Under the pieces are notes generated by a model. The model saw only the letters and a program-made list of their open reading frames with translations. It was not told where the DNA came from and made no database searches. Shown here one piece after another: positions 39,776-48,950 of a stretch of 64,000 nucleotides of DNA; within the stretch, counting starts at the first letter, position 1; each line of letters opens with the position of its first letter. This DNA is from Vulcaniibacterium thermophilum (lineage in GTDB: Bacteria; Pseudomonadota; Gammaproteobacteria; Xanthomonadales; Xanthomonadaceae). The stretch is taken from positions 1 through 64,000 of the forward strand of contig NZ_VOHJ01000014.1 of assembly GCF_007923255.1 (NCBI RefSeq). The letters are read 5' to 3'. A program made the position numbers and the translations under genes.

Positions 39776-40423
39776 ATGAAGGGGTGGCTCAGCCGTGTCG
39801 TGTGCGGCGCGGCGCTCATGCTTGCGACGGCAACGGGCGCCCGCGCGACAGCGGCGGACGCCGTGGTGACCGCATCGGTCGACGGCCGGGCACTGTACGT
39901 CGTCGGCGTGATCGGTCCGCGCTTCGAGCGCGACGTGCGCAAGGCGCTGCGGCGGCATCGCGGCATCCGCGAACTGGTGATCGAAAGTCCCGGCGGGCTG
40001 CGCGCGCAGGCGTTCAAGGTGGCGCGGCTGGTGAACGCGCGCGGGGTGACGGTGCGCGTGGAGCGCCACTGCGCCAGCGCGTGCGTGCTGCTGTGGGCGC
40101 TGGCGCGCTCGCGCGAGCTGGACGCGGGCGCGCGAATCGGGCTGCACCGCAGCAGCCTCCCGACCGACTTTCCACTACCGCCCGCGATGCGCGCGGACCT
40201 GATGCGCCGCAACGACCGCGAGACCGACGCGGTGCTGCGCGCGGCCGGCTTCCCGGAGCGGATCGTCGCGCTCGGCGCCGACACGCCGGCATGGTCGATG
40301 AGCTGGTTCTCGGCCACGGAACTGCAGCGCGAGGGGGTGCCGTTCGTGATGCGGGATTCCGCCGCCATCGCAACGCCCGGCGCGTACGCGAGCAGCGAGG
40401 CCAGCGAGGCGCGTGGGCGATGA
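39776..40423 (+). CDS. Secreted ClpP/crotonase-fold-like protein (COG3904 type)
   Basis: A 215-residue protein with a signal peptide (AALMLATATGARATA). The body resembles the ClpP-like periplasmic group: RELVIESPGGLRAQAFKVAR, then VERHCASACVLLWAL with a possible catalytic Ser between two cysteines, and RIGLHRSS where a His could complete a dyad. Activity is unproven. It follows the sensor kinase by 164 bases of ordinary GC-rich sequence. A related repeat half occurs just behind its stop. Confidence 0.7.
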   Translation: MKGWLSRVVCGAALMLATATGARATAADAVVTASVDGRALYVVGVIGPRFERDVRKALRRHRGIRELVIESPGGLRAQAFKVARLVNARGVTVRVERHCASACVLLWALARSRELDAGARIGLHRSSLPTDFPLPPAMRADLMRRNDRETDAVLRAAGFPERIVALGADTPAWSMSWFSATELQREGVPFVMRDSAAIATPGAYASSEASEARGR

Positions 40424-40502
40424 CGCGCCCGCGGCTTCTGCTGCAGGGTTTCAGCCGCGATCGGGCGCCTGCGCTGGACACCGGTCGCGGCCGACGCCGC
40501 TC

Positions 40503-41225
40503 CTACAGCGCGAGGCGCTCGCGCAGCTCGCGCGCCTGGCGGCGCGAGACCTCCACCGTGCTGCCGTCCTTGAGCGTGAGGTCGTAGCCGTCGCCGACGT
40601 TCAGCTCGACCGCCCTGATGTGGCGCAGGTTGACCAGGGTGTTGCGGTTGGCGCGGAAGAACAGCGCCGGATCCAGGCGCGACTCCAGCGCGCTCAGGCT
40701 GCGGGTGAGCATCGCGCGCTCGCCGCGGAAGCGGACGCTGGCGTAGTTGCCGTCGACGTCGATGCGGCTGATCTCGGCCAGCGTCACGAACCAGCAGCGT
40801 TCGCCGTCGCGCAGGAACACCTGGTCGTCGGCGCCCAGCACGCCGCGCGATTCCGGCGCATGCGTCTGCGCCCGCCGCGCACGGGCGCGGTCGAGCGCGG
40901 CGGCCAGCCGCTGCGGGTCCACCGGCTTGACCAGGTAGTCGAGCGCGCTGGCCTCGAATGCGCGCACGGCGTAGTGGTCGTACGCGGTGGTGAACACCAC
41001 CGCCGGCGCCCGTTCGAGCGCATCGAGCACGTCGAAGCCGGTGCCGGACGGCATCTGGATGTCGAGCAGCACCAGGTCCGGCTGCAGCGCTTCGATCGCC
41101 CGCGTCGCCGCCGGCACGTCGTCGGCCTCGCCGACGATCTCGACGTCGCGGTGCGCGGCCAGCAGCGTGCGCAGCTCCTGACGCGCCAGCCGGGTGTCGT
41201 CGACGAGCAGCACGCGCAGCGTCAT
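40503..41225 (-). CDS. LytTR-type response regulator
   Basis: A 240-residue regulator with a receiver domain (D55 in LVLLDIQMP, Lys in YLVKPVDP) and a LytTR DNA-binding domain (about 135-238) containing FFRANRNTLVNLRHI and VSRRQARELRERL. It is of the AlgR/LytR type. Its start overlaps the end of the LytS-like kinase by 4 bases, marking an operon and cognate pair. In relatives such pairs control surface structures or exopolysaccharide. Confidence 0.93.
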   Translation of the reverse strand: MTLRVLLVDDTRLARQELRTLLAAHRDVEIVGEADDVPAATRAIEALQPDLVLLDIQMPSGTGFDVLDALERAPAVVFTTAYDHYAVRAFEASALDYLVKPVDPQRLAAALDRARARRAQTHAPESRGVLGADDQVFLRDGERCWFVTLAEISRIDVDGNYASVRFRGERAMLTRSLSALESRLDPALFFRANRNTLVNLRHIRAVELNVGDGYDLTLKDGSTVEVSRRQARELRERLAL

Positions 41226-42262
41226 TGCGGAATCTCCATGCGGGCGACCACGTCCCCGCCCTCCTGTTCGAGCACGATGCGGCCGCCGTGGGGCTCCAGC
41301 CGCCGGCGCAGGTAGCGCAGGCCGACGCCCGCGCCATCGCTGCCGCCGCCGAGCCGGCCCGGATTGCGTACTTCAAGCGACAGGCGGCCGCCTTCGCATC
41401 CGGCGCGCAGGTGCAGCGCCCCGCCGCCGGGCGTGCGCGCGATGCCGTGCTTGATCGCGTTCTCGACCAGCAACTGCACCGCCATCGGCGGCACGCGCGC
41501 GTCGAGTGCGGCGGGGTCGATCGCGCGCTCGACGCGCAGGCGCTGCTCGTAATGCACGGCCTCCACCGCCAGGTAGTCCTCCACCACCGCCAGCTCCTCG
41601 GCCAGCGTGGTGGCCTCGCCCTGGCTGTATTCGAGCGCGTGACGCAGCGTGCTGGACAGCCGCGTGACCAGCTCGCGCGCACGCTGCGGGTCCTCGAGGA
41701 TCAGCGCGCGCAGGTTGTTGAGCGCGTTGAACACGAAGTGCGGGTTGAGGCGCGCGCGCAGCGCTTCCAGCTCCATCGCGTGGCGCTCGGCCTCGGCGCG
41801 CGCCTGCGCCAGCCGGCTCTGGCGTGCGCGCTGCAGCGCGCGTGCGCCGACCCAGCCGGCGGTCCACAGGCCGAGCACGATCGCGGTGTTGGCCCAGTAG
41901 GTGAGCGCGGAACCGAGCCGGTAGTCGGCGCGGCCGCCCGGCATCTCGATCCAGCCGAGCGCGCTGGCCGGCGCGACCACCGCGGCGACGGCGACCTGCA
42001 CCGCGAGCGCCGCCAGCGGCACCGCCAGCAACAGTTTCGCCACCAGCGCGCCCGGCTCGCGGTCGAGCCAGCCGCGCCGCAGCACCAGCGCGCGCAGCGT
42101 GGCGCTCGCCAGTGCGTCGAACACCGCGAGCAGCGCCGAAACGAGCACGATGCCCGAAGTCAGGCCGACGAACGCCGCGCCCATCCACAGGTTGAACGCG
42201 CCGTACAGCGACCAGACGGCCGCATTGATCCAGGCGAAGCGGCGCGACGGCGCGTGGTCCAT
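41222..42262 (-). CDS. LytS/YehU-type sensor histidine kinase
   Basis: A 346-residue kinase with four to five hydrophobic segments in residues 12-145, a short coiled coil, and a His_kinase domain with the phospho-accepting H175 in RLNPHFVFNALNNLR. The C-terminal ATPase has LLVENAIKHGI, EVRNPGRLGG and GVGLRYLRRRL. No separate sensor domain is visible, so the membrane segments probably do the sensing. Confidence 0.92.
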   Translation of the reverse strand: MDHAPSRRFAWINAAVWSLYGAFNLWMGAAFVGLTSGIVLVSALLAVFDALASATLRALVLRRGWLDREPGALVAKLLLAVPLAALAVQVAVAAVVAPASALGWIEMPGGRADYRLGSALTYWANTAIVLGLWTAGWVGARALQRARQSRLAQARAEAERHAMELEALRARLNPHFVFNALNNLRALILEDPQRARELVTRLSSTLRHALEYSQGEATTLAEELAVVEDYLAVEAVHYEQRLRVERAIDPAALDARVPPMAVQLLVENAIKHGIARTPGGGALHLRAGCEGGRLSLEVRNPGRLGGGSDGAGVGLRYLRRRLEPHGGRIVLEQEGGDVVARMEIPQ

Positions 42263-42307
42263 GTGTCCTCCCCTCGTCGAAGATTAGCGTGGTCCGTGCA
42301 CGACGAA

Positions 42308-42327
42308 GGCCCTCCCGCGGGAGGGCC
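42308..42327 (-). terminator. Hairpin behind the alpha/beta hydrolase gene
   Basis: GGCCCTCCCG and CGGGAGGGCC form a perfect palindrome 14 bases after the hydrolase stop. No T run follows on the minus strand. It separates the hydrolase from the LytS-like kinase gene. Confidence 0.55.
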
Positions 42328-42340
42328 TCCGCGCCGACGC

Positions 42341-43258
42341 TCACTCGGCGATGAAGTCGCGCACCTGCGCCACCAGCCACTGCGGGTCGTCCCACATCAG
42401 GAAGTGGTAGCCGGCCTCGCTCATCTCGATCCGCACGCCGTCCAGTTTCGCGAACTGCGCCTTGAAGATCGCCGCGGTCGATTCCTTGGTGGCGCCGTAC
42501 GGCTTGAAGCCGGCCCAGGCGCCGAGCACCAGCGTCGGCACGCGGATCCTCGCGACCTCGCCGCGCAGGTCGGTGGTCATCAGCTCGAACATCGCCTGGG
42601 TGGTGGTGCGGCGGTCGCTGGCCGCGCCCCAGGCCCTGATCTGCTCGGTGCGCTGCGCATCGTGCGCCATGTTCCGGATCGCCGCTGCGGCGCGGGCGCG
42701 GAAGGTGGCATCGTCGCTGGCCTCCATGCCCTGGCGCATCTGCTCGGCCATCGGCCGCACGTTGTCGACGGTCGCCGCCGGGTTCTGCGCCGCCGGCAGG
42801 AACGGCAGCGCATCCACGATGATCAGGCGCTCGGCCACATCGGGCCGGGCCGCCGCCATCTGCAGCGCCAGCACGCCGCCAAGGCTGTGGCCCATCAGCA
42901 CCGGCCGCTTCAGGCGTTTGCCGGCGACGTAGGCCAGCAGGCGGTCGCGCATCGCCGGCAGGAACGCGCCGGTCTCGACCGCCGGCTGGCCGGCGAAGCC
43001 CGGCAGGGTGACGATGTGGCACTGCACGCGCGCAGGCTGCAGCGCGGCGCAGGTCTCGCGCCAGGTGTCGCCGTGGCTGTTGAGGCCCGGGATCATCAGC
43101 ACCGGCCGGCCGCTGCCGATCACTTCGACCGCCAGGCCCTGGAACTGTTCGACCTTGCCCTTGCCGCGCGCGGCGGCGGGCCCGGCGGCGGCCCCGGCGA
43201 GCAGCAGGGCGGCGGCGGCGATCAGGACACGGGGGCTGCGGGACAGCAGGCGCTTCAT
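42341..43258 (-). CDS. Secreted alpha/beta hydrolase
   Basis: A 305-residue protein with a signal peptide (LIAAAALLLAGAAAGPAAA) and an alpha/beta-hydrolase fold: oxyanion-region MIPGLNSHGDTWRE, nucleophile S125 in LMGHSLGGV and the C-terminal His in EAGYHFLMWDDPQW. The fold covers esterases, lipases and dehalogenases; substrate unknown. ATG 43258 has CGGAG upstream; the frame extends far beyond it only through antisense and repeat sequence. It is divergent from metF. Confidence 0.88.
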   Translation of the reverse strand: MKRLLSRSPRVLIAAAALLLAGAAAGPAAARGKGKVEQFQGLAVEVIGSGRPVLMIPGLNSHGDTWRETCAALQPARVQCHIVTLPGFAGQPAVETGAFLPAMRDRLLAYVAGKRLKRPVLMGHSLGGVLALQMAAARPDVAERLIIVDALPFLPAAQNPAATVDNVRPMAEQMRQGMEASDDATFRARAAAAIRNMAHDAQRTEQIRAWGAASDRRTTTQAMFELMTTDLRGEVARIRVPTLVLGAWAGFKPYGATKESTAAIFKAQFAKLDGVRIEMSEAGYHFLMWDDPQWLVAQVRDFIAE

Positions 43259-43454
43259 GGCGAACTCCGTTGGCGTGTGGAAGGTGGCGCCAGCGTGGCC
43301 GCCGTCCGCGCACGCCGGGCGGAAAAGATGACGAGCGGCCGCGCGCGTCCATGAGCGGTCGCGGACGCCGCTCGCGCCGTCCGGAGAGCGCCGTCTTCCG
43401 CGTCGCGCAGCCCGCCCGCGGACCTCTCGAATCCCGATCCCGAACCCGCGCTGA

Positions 43455-43483
43455 TTCCTTCCATCGCGATGAAGCGATAGACT
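43455..43483 (+). promoter_or_regulatory. metF palindromic operator and -10
   Basis: TTCCTTCCAT, four bases (CGCG), ATGAAGCGAT at 43455-43478. The right arm is identical to the metX arm; the left arm matches at 6 of 10. TAGACT at 43478-43483 is a likely -10, so the palindrome would cover the promoter between -35 and -10. The metF ATG is 27 bases further on. Confidence 0.6.
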
Positions 43484-43510
43484 GCCGGCACCCCGCACCC
43501 GGCCGGTCTC

Positions 43511-44335
43511 ATGGTCCCCATCAGCTTCGAGTTCTATCCGCCCAAGACCGACGAGCAGCGCGCGCAACTGGACAAGACGGCGGCCCGGCTGAAGGCGAAG
43601 GCGCCCGAGTACGTCAGCGTCACCTTCGGCGCCGGCGGCTCGACGCTCAGCCACACGCCCGAGGCGGTGCAGCGCCTGCACAGCGAGCACGGCTTCCAGG
43701 CCGCGCCGCACATCACCTGCATGGGCGGTTCGCGCGAGGAGATCCGCAGCCTGCTCAAGCTGTACCGCGCGCTCGGCGCGCGCCGGCTCGTGGCGCTGCG
43801 CGGCGACCTGCCCTCCGGCATGGTCAAGGCCGGCGAGCTGCGTTACGCCGAGGAACTGGTGAGCTTCATCCGCGAGGAGACCGGCGAGCACTTCCACATC
43901 GAAGTGGCGGCCTATCCGGAGACGCATCCGCAGGCGCGCGATGCGCTCAGCGATCTGGACCACTTCGTGCGCAAGGTGCGCGCCGGGGCCAACGGCGCGA
44001 TCACGCAGTACTTCTACAACGCCGACGCCTACTTCCGCTTCATCGACGACCTGCGCGCGCGCGGGGTCGACATCCCGGTCGTGCCGGGCGTGATGCCGAT
44101 CGCCAACTTCAGCCAGATCCGCCGCTTCTCCGAGCTGTGCGGCGCCGAGATCCCGCGCTGGATGGCGCAGCGCATGCAGGCGTTCGGCGACGACGTCCAC
44201 AGCATCCGCGAGTTCGCCGCCGACGCGGTCGCGCACCTGTGCCGCCGGCTGATCGAGGGCGGCGCGCCGGGGCTGCACTTCTACACCCTCAACCTGTCGC
44301 GCCCGACCCTGAGCGTGCTCGACCGCCTGGCCTGA
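43511..44335 (+). CDS. metF: Methylenetetrahydrofolate reductase
   Basis: A 274-residue FAD enzyme reducing 5,10-methylene-THF to 5-methyl-THF, the methyl donor for homocysteine. Motifs are SFEFYPPK at the N-terminus, YVSVTFGAGGST, APHITCMGG, LVALRGDLP and GAITQYFYNADAYFRF, ending FYTLNLSRP. Length is at the short end of the normal range. It shares an operator-like palindrome with metX and metK. Confidence 0.97.
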   Translation: MVPISFEFYPPKTDEQRAQLDKTAARLKAKAPEYVSVTFGAGGSTLSHTPEAVQRLHSEHGFQAAPHITCMGGSREEIRSLLKLYRALGARRLVALRGDLPSGMVKAGELRYAEELVSFIREETGEHFHIEVAAYPETHPQARDALSDLDHFVRKVRAGANGAITQYFYNADAYFRFIDDLRARGVDIPVVPGVMPIANFSQIRRFSELCGAEIPRWMAQRMQAFGDDVHSIREFAADAVAHLCRRLIEGGAPGLHFYTLNLSRPTLSVLDRLA

Positions 44336-44407
44336 CGCCCGCCCGGCGCTGAACGCCGCATGGGCGCGGGCTGGGCGCATCGCCGACCGGCCGCTACCTT
44401 GTCGGCC

Positions 44408-44935
44408 ATGCGCCGGCTCACGCCGCTCCTGTTCGCCGTCCTTCTGCTGGCCGCCGGCGGTCGCGCCGAAGCGCAGGTGCGACGCTGCCAGGGGCCGTCC
44501 GGCGAAGCCATCTACACCGACCGCAGTTGCGAGGCGGTCGGCGGCACCGAATACCGCGCGCCCGCCCGCCCCGCCACCGCCCGCGCCACCTGGACCTGCG
44601 CGCGCACCGTGCGCGATCTCGCGTTCGAGATCACCAGCGCCATCGACAACGGCAACCCGGACGGGCTCGTGCGTCTCTACGACTGGGACGGCGTCGACGG
44701 CGACCGCGGCTATCGCATTGCCGAACGCCTGGCCGCGCTCGCCGAGCGCCCGCTGATCGGCATCTCCGCGATCGCGCCCGACAGCGCCACGCCGGACGAC
44801 GGCCAGTTCCTCACCACCGCGCGCCGGCCGCCGGTGGCCCTGCGCCTGCAGCAGGTCGGCCGCGACGGCAGCAGCGTCGCCAGCACCGTGCTCGGTCTGC
44901 ACAAGCGGCTGGGCTGCTGGTGGATCCGGCTCTGA
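44408..44935 (+). CDS. Small secreted DUF4124-like protein
   Basis: A 175-residue exported protein. After the signal peptide (LLFAVLLLAAGGRAEA) comes a DUF4124-like segment, RRCQGPSGEAIYTDRSC, and then a helical and beta domain of unknown role with two further cysteines (TWTCARTV, LGCWW). The ATG at 44408 starts the signal peptide; the frame is open 16 codons further. TACCTT at 44395-44400 ends 8 bases before it, suggesting a leaderless transcript. Confidence 0.72.
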   Translation: MRRLTPLLFAVLLLAAGGRAEAQVRRCQGPSGEAIYTDRSCEAVGGTEYRAPARPATARATWTCARTVRDLAFEITSAIDNGNPDGLVRLYDWDGVDGDRGYRIAERLAALAERPLIGISAIAPDSATPDDGQFLTTARRPPVALRLQQVGRDGSSVASTVLGLHKRLGCWWIRL

Positions 44936-45031
44936 CGAGGGTACGCGCCGGGCGTCCATAGGCCATCCGTCCCGGGCAGGCGCGCGGGAGCAGCCGGTAC
45001 ACTTGGCGGCGGTTCCCTTCGAGACGCGCGC

Positions 45032-45952
45032 ATGACGATGCAATACCCGGATTGGATCTGGCACAACGGCCGCATCAAGCCGTGGGCCGAAGCCACCACG
45101 CACGTCATGTCGCATGCGCTGCACTACGGCTCCTCGGTGTTCGAGGGCATCCGCAGCTACGAGACCCCCAACGGCCCGGCGATCTTCCGCCTCACCGACC
45201 ACAATCGGCGCCTGTTCGCCTCGGCGAAGATCTACGAGATGGCGATGCCCTATTCGCTGGAGCAGATCAACGCCGCCTGCCGCGAGGTGATCAAGGCCAA
45301 CGGCCTGACCCGCGCCTACCTGCGACCGCTCGCCTACCGCGGCCTCGGCGGCTTCGGGCTGTCGGCCGAGACGCCGACCGACGTCGCGGTGGCGGCGTGG
45401 AAGATGGGCGCCTATCTCGGCGACGGCGTGCTCGAGGAAGGCATCGACGCCTGCGTCTCGAGCTGGCAGCGCTTCGCGCCCAACACCATCCCGGCCGGCG
45501 CCAAGGCCGGCGGCAATTACCTGTCCGGCCAGCTCGTCGCGCGCGAGGCGCGCCGGCTCGGTTTCGGCGAAGGCATCGCGCTGGCCTCCACCGGCCTGCT
45601 CAGCGAAGGCGCCGGCGAGAACCTGTTCCTCGTGTTCGACGGCGCGCTGCACACCACGCCGGTCAGCGCCGCACTGCTCAACGGCATCACCCGCAACACG
45701 CTGATGACGCTGGCGCGCGATGCCGGCATCCCGGTGATCGAACGCGACATCCCGCGCGAATACCTGTACCTGTGCGACGAGCTGTTCATGTGCGGCACCG
45801 CGGCGGAGATCACCCCCATCCGCTCGGTCGACGGCCGCCCGGTCGGCACCGGCAAGCCCGGCCCGCTGACGCGGCGCATGCAGGAGCTGTTCTTCGGCCT
45901 GTTCGATGGCCGCACGCCCGATCGCTACGGCTGGCTCGAGTACGTGGGCTGA
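45032..45952 (+). CDS. ilvE: Branched-chain amino acid aminotransferase
   Basis: A 306-residue fold-type IV PLP aminotransferase interconverting leucine, isoleucine and valine with their keto acids. PLP lysine is K158 in PAGAKAGGNYLSGQ. Other motifs are HYGSSVFEGIRSYE, GEGIALASTGLLSEGAGENLF and ITRNTLMTLARDAGI. TACACT near 44998 may be its -10. It is followed by a large repeat block. Confidence 0.95.
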   Translation: MTMQYPDWIWHNGRIKPWAEATTHVMSHALHYGSSVFEGIRSYETPNGPAIFRLTDHNRRLFASAKIYEMAMPYSLEQINAACREVIKANGLTRAYLRPLAYRGLGGFGLSAETPTDVAVAAWKMGAYLGDGVLEEGIDACVSSWQRFAPNTIPAGAKAGGNYLSGQLVAREARRLGFGEGIALASTGLLSEGAGENLFLVFDGALHTTPVSAALLNGITRNTLMTLARDAGIPVIERDIPREYLYLCDELFMCGTAAEITPIRSVDGRPVGTGKPGPLTRRMQELFFGLFDGRTPDRYGWLEYVG

Positions 45953-46590
45953 GCGGGGAACGGGGAACGGGGAACGGGGAACGGGGAACGGGGAACGGGG
46001 AATCGGGAATCGGGAATCGGGAATCGGGAATCGGGAATCGGGAATCGGGGCGAGCGTGGCGTAGGTTGGGCTGAGCCGCAGGCGAAGCCCAACGCTGCCA
46101 CCGTCGCCCCGCCGAAAGCCGGGGCCCATTTCCCGGTGACACGACGCCCGGCCGACAAATGGATCGCGGCCTTCGCCGCGATGACGGCACAGGCGCCTCA
46201 GTGGCGTAGGTTGGGCTGAGCCGCAGGCGAAGCCCAACGCTGCCCCCGTCGCCCCGGCGAAAGCCGGGGCCCATTTCCCGGTGACACGACGCCCGGCCGA
46301 CAAATGGATCGCGGCCTTCGCCGCGATGACGGCGCGAATGCGTGACGCCGCAAGCTCCCGTCGCCCCGCCGAAAGCCGGGGCCCATTTCCGGTGACACGA
46401 CGCCCGGCCGACAAATGGATCGCGGCCTTCGCCGCGATGACGGCACAGGCGCCTCAGTGGCGTAGGTTGGGCTGAGCCGCAGGCGAAGCCCAACGCTGCC
46501 ACCGTCGCCCCGCCGAAAGCCGGGGCCCATTTCCCGGTGACACGACGCCCGGCCGACAAATAGACCGCGGCCTTCGCCGCGATGACCGCG
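45953..46590. repeat. Heptamer arrays and a mosaic of longer direct repeats
   Basis: After ilvE come tandem GGGGAAC units (about 45956-46000), merging into GGGAATC units (to about 46048). Then 46060-46590 holds four copies of a segment running from CGTCGCCCCGCCGAAAGCC to CTTCGCCGCGATGAC, three of them preceded by the GTAGGTTGGGCTGAG..GAAGCCCAAC element. Open frames across it (such as on the minus strand) encode only the repeat in different frames. No gene is supported in these 640 bases. Confidence 0.9.
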
Positions 46591-46591
46591 C

Positions 46592-48001
46592 CTACTGCCC
46601 GCGCTGCGCACTCACCGGCGCGCCGCTCGGCGGTGCGAACCGAAGCATCGCCACCACCCCGCGCTCGGGGCCCGGCCGCACGCGCACGTCCCAGCCGTAC
46701 AACTCGCACAGCCGGCGCACGATCGACAGCCCGATGCCGCCGCCCTGCGAATGGCCCGCATGGGTGCCGCGGTAGCCGCGCTCGAACAGGCGCTTGGCGT
46801 CCTCCTCGCTCAGGCCGGGCCCGGAGTCGATCACCTCGACCGCATGCGGATGCAGGCGCACGACCACGCTGCCCTCCTGCGTGTACTTCACCGCATTGCC
46901 GATCAGGTTGTTGAGCGCGACCGTCACCGCCGCTTCCGGCGCATCGGCGATCAGGCCACGCTCGCCCTCGATGCGCAGCTCCACCGGTTTGCCGCCGAGC
47001 TGCGCGCGATGGGCGTCGAGCAGTTGCTCGGCCACCCGCGCCACGTCGGTGGCGCCGTGCCCGCGCTCGCTGCGCGACAGCAGCAGCAACGCGCTGATGA
47101 GATCGGTGCACTGCTGCTCGGCGCGCTGGATGCGAAGCAACCGGCCGCGCGTCTTCTCGTCGAGATCCGGCTTGGCCAGCAACAGCTCGACCGCGCCCTT
47201 GATCACCGCCAGCGGCGTGCGCAGCTCGTGGCTGACGTCGGCATTGAACTCGCGGTCGCGCTGCACCACCTGGGTCAGGCGCGCGGCGTAATCGTCGAGC
47301 GCCTTGGCCAGCTCGCCGACCTCGTCGTCGGCGAAACCGGCGGCCAGCGCCTCCGGCTCCGCGGTCCGCCCCGAGCGGCGAAGCCGCTGCGCCAGCTCCG
47401 ATACCGGGCTCATCACCCGCGAGGCCGACCACCAGCCGATCAGCAGCGACAGCGCGGTGAACACCACCACCACCACGACCAACGCGCGGTAGAAGCGCTG
47501 CTCGCCGCGCGTCGCCTGGGTCATGTCGTAGGCCAGGAAGAACCAGGCGTCCGGCGTCTTGCGTACCGCCAGCCGGTAGGAGAACGGCGAGCCGTCCGCA
47601 TTGGTGCCCGACAGCGAGTGGATGCCGTCCGGCAGCTCGTACCAGTCCGGCTCCTCCACCCGCAGTTGCTCGAACTTGTCCGGCGTGAACACGAACGCCC
47701 GCATCTGTTCGACCGGCAGATCGCGCTGGCGTCCCTCGCTACGGAAGTAGCGCTGCTGGTAGAGCGAGATGTTGCGGTTCATCACGTCCAGGACGAGTTC
47801 GTCCTCGACGCGGTTGCGTACCCAGTTGGCCGAGTACGCCAGCAACAGCGTGAGGCTGAAGCCGAGCAGCGCGAACGCCAGGATGAGCCGGCTGCGCAGC
47901 CGCCGGCGGTAGCGCGTGCGCCGGGGCCGGCGACGGGAGGCGGCCGCGGCGCTCACCTGCTCAGGCGTTGTCGGGCGCGGCGATGCGGTAACCGATGCCA
48001 T
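46592..48001 (-). CDS. Sensor histidine kinase of the second OmpR-type pair
   Basis: A 469-residue kinase: basic N-terminus, helix (about 39-58), periplasmic domain, second helix (about 173-190), HAMP-like linker, HisKA with H258 in ADVSHELRTPLAV, and HATPase with NNLIGNAVKYT, DSGPGLSEED and GGGIGLSIV. The start at 48001 overlaps the regulator gene by 41 bases; a GTG at 47956, 5 bases past the regulator stop, is an alternative and would remove 15 residues. It shares an operon with the regulator. Confidence 0.9.
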   Translation of the reverse strand: MASVTASPRPTTPEQVSAAAASRRRPRRTRYRRRLRSRLILAFALLGFSLTLLLAYSANWVRNRVEDELVLDVMNRNISLYQQRYFRSEGRQRDLPVEQMRAFVFTPDKFEQLRVEEPDWYELPDGIHSLSGTNADGSPFSYRLAVRKTPDAWFFLAYDMTQATRGEQRFYRALVVVVVVFTALSLLIGWWSASRVMSPVSELAQRLRRSGRTAEPEALAAGFADDEVGELAKALDDYAARLTQVVQRDREFNADVSHELRTPLAVIKGAVELLLAKPDLDEKTRGRLLRIQRAEQQCTDLISALLLLSRSERGHGATDVARVAEQLLDAHRAQLGGKPVELRIEGERGLIADAPEAAVTVALNNLIGNAVKYTQEGSVVVRLHPHAVEVIDSGPGLSEEDAKRLFERGYRGTHAGHSQGGGIGLSIVRRLCELYGWDVRVRPGPERGVVAMLRFAPPSGAPVSAQRGQ

Positions 48002-48641
48002 GTCGGGTCTGGATCAGCGGCACGTCGAACGGCTTGTCGACCACCGCGCGCAGGCCGTGGATGTGCACGCGCAGGCTGTCCGAATCCGGCAGCTCCTCGC
48101 CCCAGACGCGGGTTTCGAGGTCCTGCCGGGTCACCACCGCGGGCGAGGCCTCCATCAGCGCCTGCAGGATCTTCAGCGCGGTCGGATTGAGCTGCAGCAG
48201 CTTGCCCTGCCGGCGCACTTCCAGCGTGTCGAGGTTGTATTCCAGATCGCCCACGCTCAGCACCCGCGTCTGCACGCCGCGGCCGCGGCGCGCCAGCGCG
48301 TTGAGGCGCACTTCGACCTCCTGCAGCGCGAACGGCTTGATCAGGTAGTCGTCGGCGCCGGAATCGAACCCGGCCAGCTTGTTCTCCAGCGAATCGCGCG
48401 CGGTCAGCATCAGCACCGGGGTCTGCTTGCGCGCCTCGTTGCGCAGCTTGCGGCAGACCTCCAGGCCGTCGAGGCCGGGCAGGTTGAGGTCGAGCACGAT
48501 CGCGTCGAAGTCGTTGACCACCGCCAGATGCAGCCCGGTGATGCCGTCGGCGGCGAAGTCCACGGTGTGGCCGCGGTCTTCGAGGAAGTCGCCGAGGTTG
48601 GCGGCGATGTCCTGGTTGTCTTCGATGACGAGGATTCGCAT
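47961..48641 (-). CDS. OmpR-type response regulator of the second pair
   Basis: A 226-residue regulator with receiver domain (D51 in IVLDLNLPGLDG, Lys in DYLIKPF) and winged helix ending IQTRHGIGYRIA. ATG 48641 begins MRILVIEDNQD, the normal family start, with AGGAC upstream. The 378-base region in front contains three spaced TAACGA repeats on its strand, a possible autoregulatory site. No known name can be given. Confidence 0.92.
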   Translation of the reverse strand: MRILVIEDNQDIAANLGDFLEDRGHTVDFAADGITGLHLAVVNDFDAIVLDLNLPGLDGLEVCRKLRNEARKQTPVLMLTARDSLENKLAGFDSGADDYLIKPFALQEVEVRLNALARRGRGVQTRVLSVGDLEYNLDTLEVRRQGKLLQLNPTALKILQALMEASPAVVTRQDLETRVWGEELPDSDSLRVHIHGLRAVVDKPFDVPLIQTRHGIGYRIAAPDNA

Positions 48642-48920
48642 TGAGTCGTCCTGTGGGAACCACGCACTTCGACCCGGCCGGCGCGGCGCGGTTCCATGGC
48701 GGGCCACGATTGTGCCAGCCCCGGCCGTCGCCCGATGCATGCGCGCGGCGGCCCCAAAAGAAAGGGCCCAGACGCGGGGCCGCCGCGCCTGGGCCAAGAA
48801 GGGTGTTGCCCCGATACCGTAACCTGCGCCGACCCGACGCCGGCCGGTCGAGGAGGAACCGGACCGGAAGGCGGAAGCAAGCTGCGGTAGGGGTACGCTA
48901 CCCCCGGGGCGATTAAACGG

Positions 48921-48950
48921 TCGTTAACCGCTTCGTTAGGTTTTCGTTAA
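48921..48950 (-). promoter_or_regulatory. Three 11-12-base-spaced TAACGA repeats before the regulator
   Basis: On the plus strand TCGTTA occurs at 48921, 48933 and 48944, i.e. TAACGA three times on the minus strand with one helical turn between copies. The block lies in the only AT-rich part of this region (about 48911-48960), about 280 bases before the regulator start. OmpR-family regulators bind such direct repeats, so autoregulation is plausible. The remainder of 48642-49019 shows nothing else. Confidence 0.5.

Noticed and set aside
45953-46048. Possible replication-origin or iteron-like repeats
   Set aside because: The heptamers GGGAAC/GGGAATC are G-rich, occur at several unrelated sites and have no initiator gene or DnaA boxes near them.
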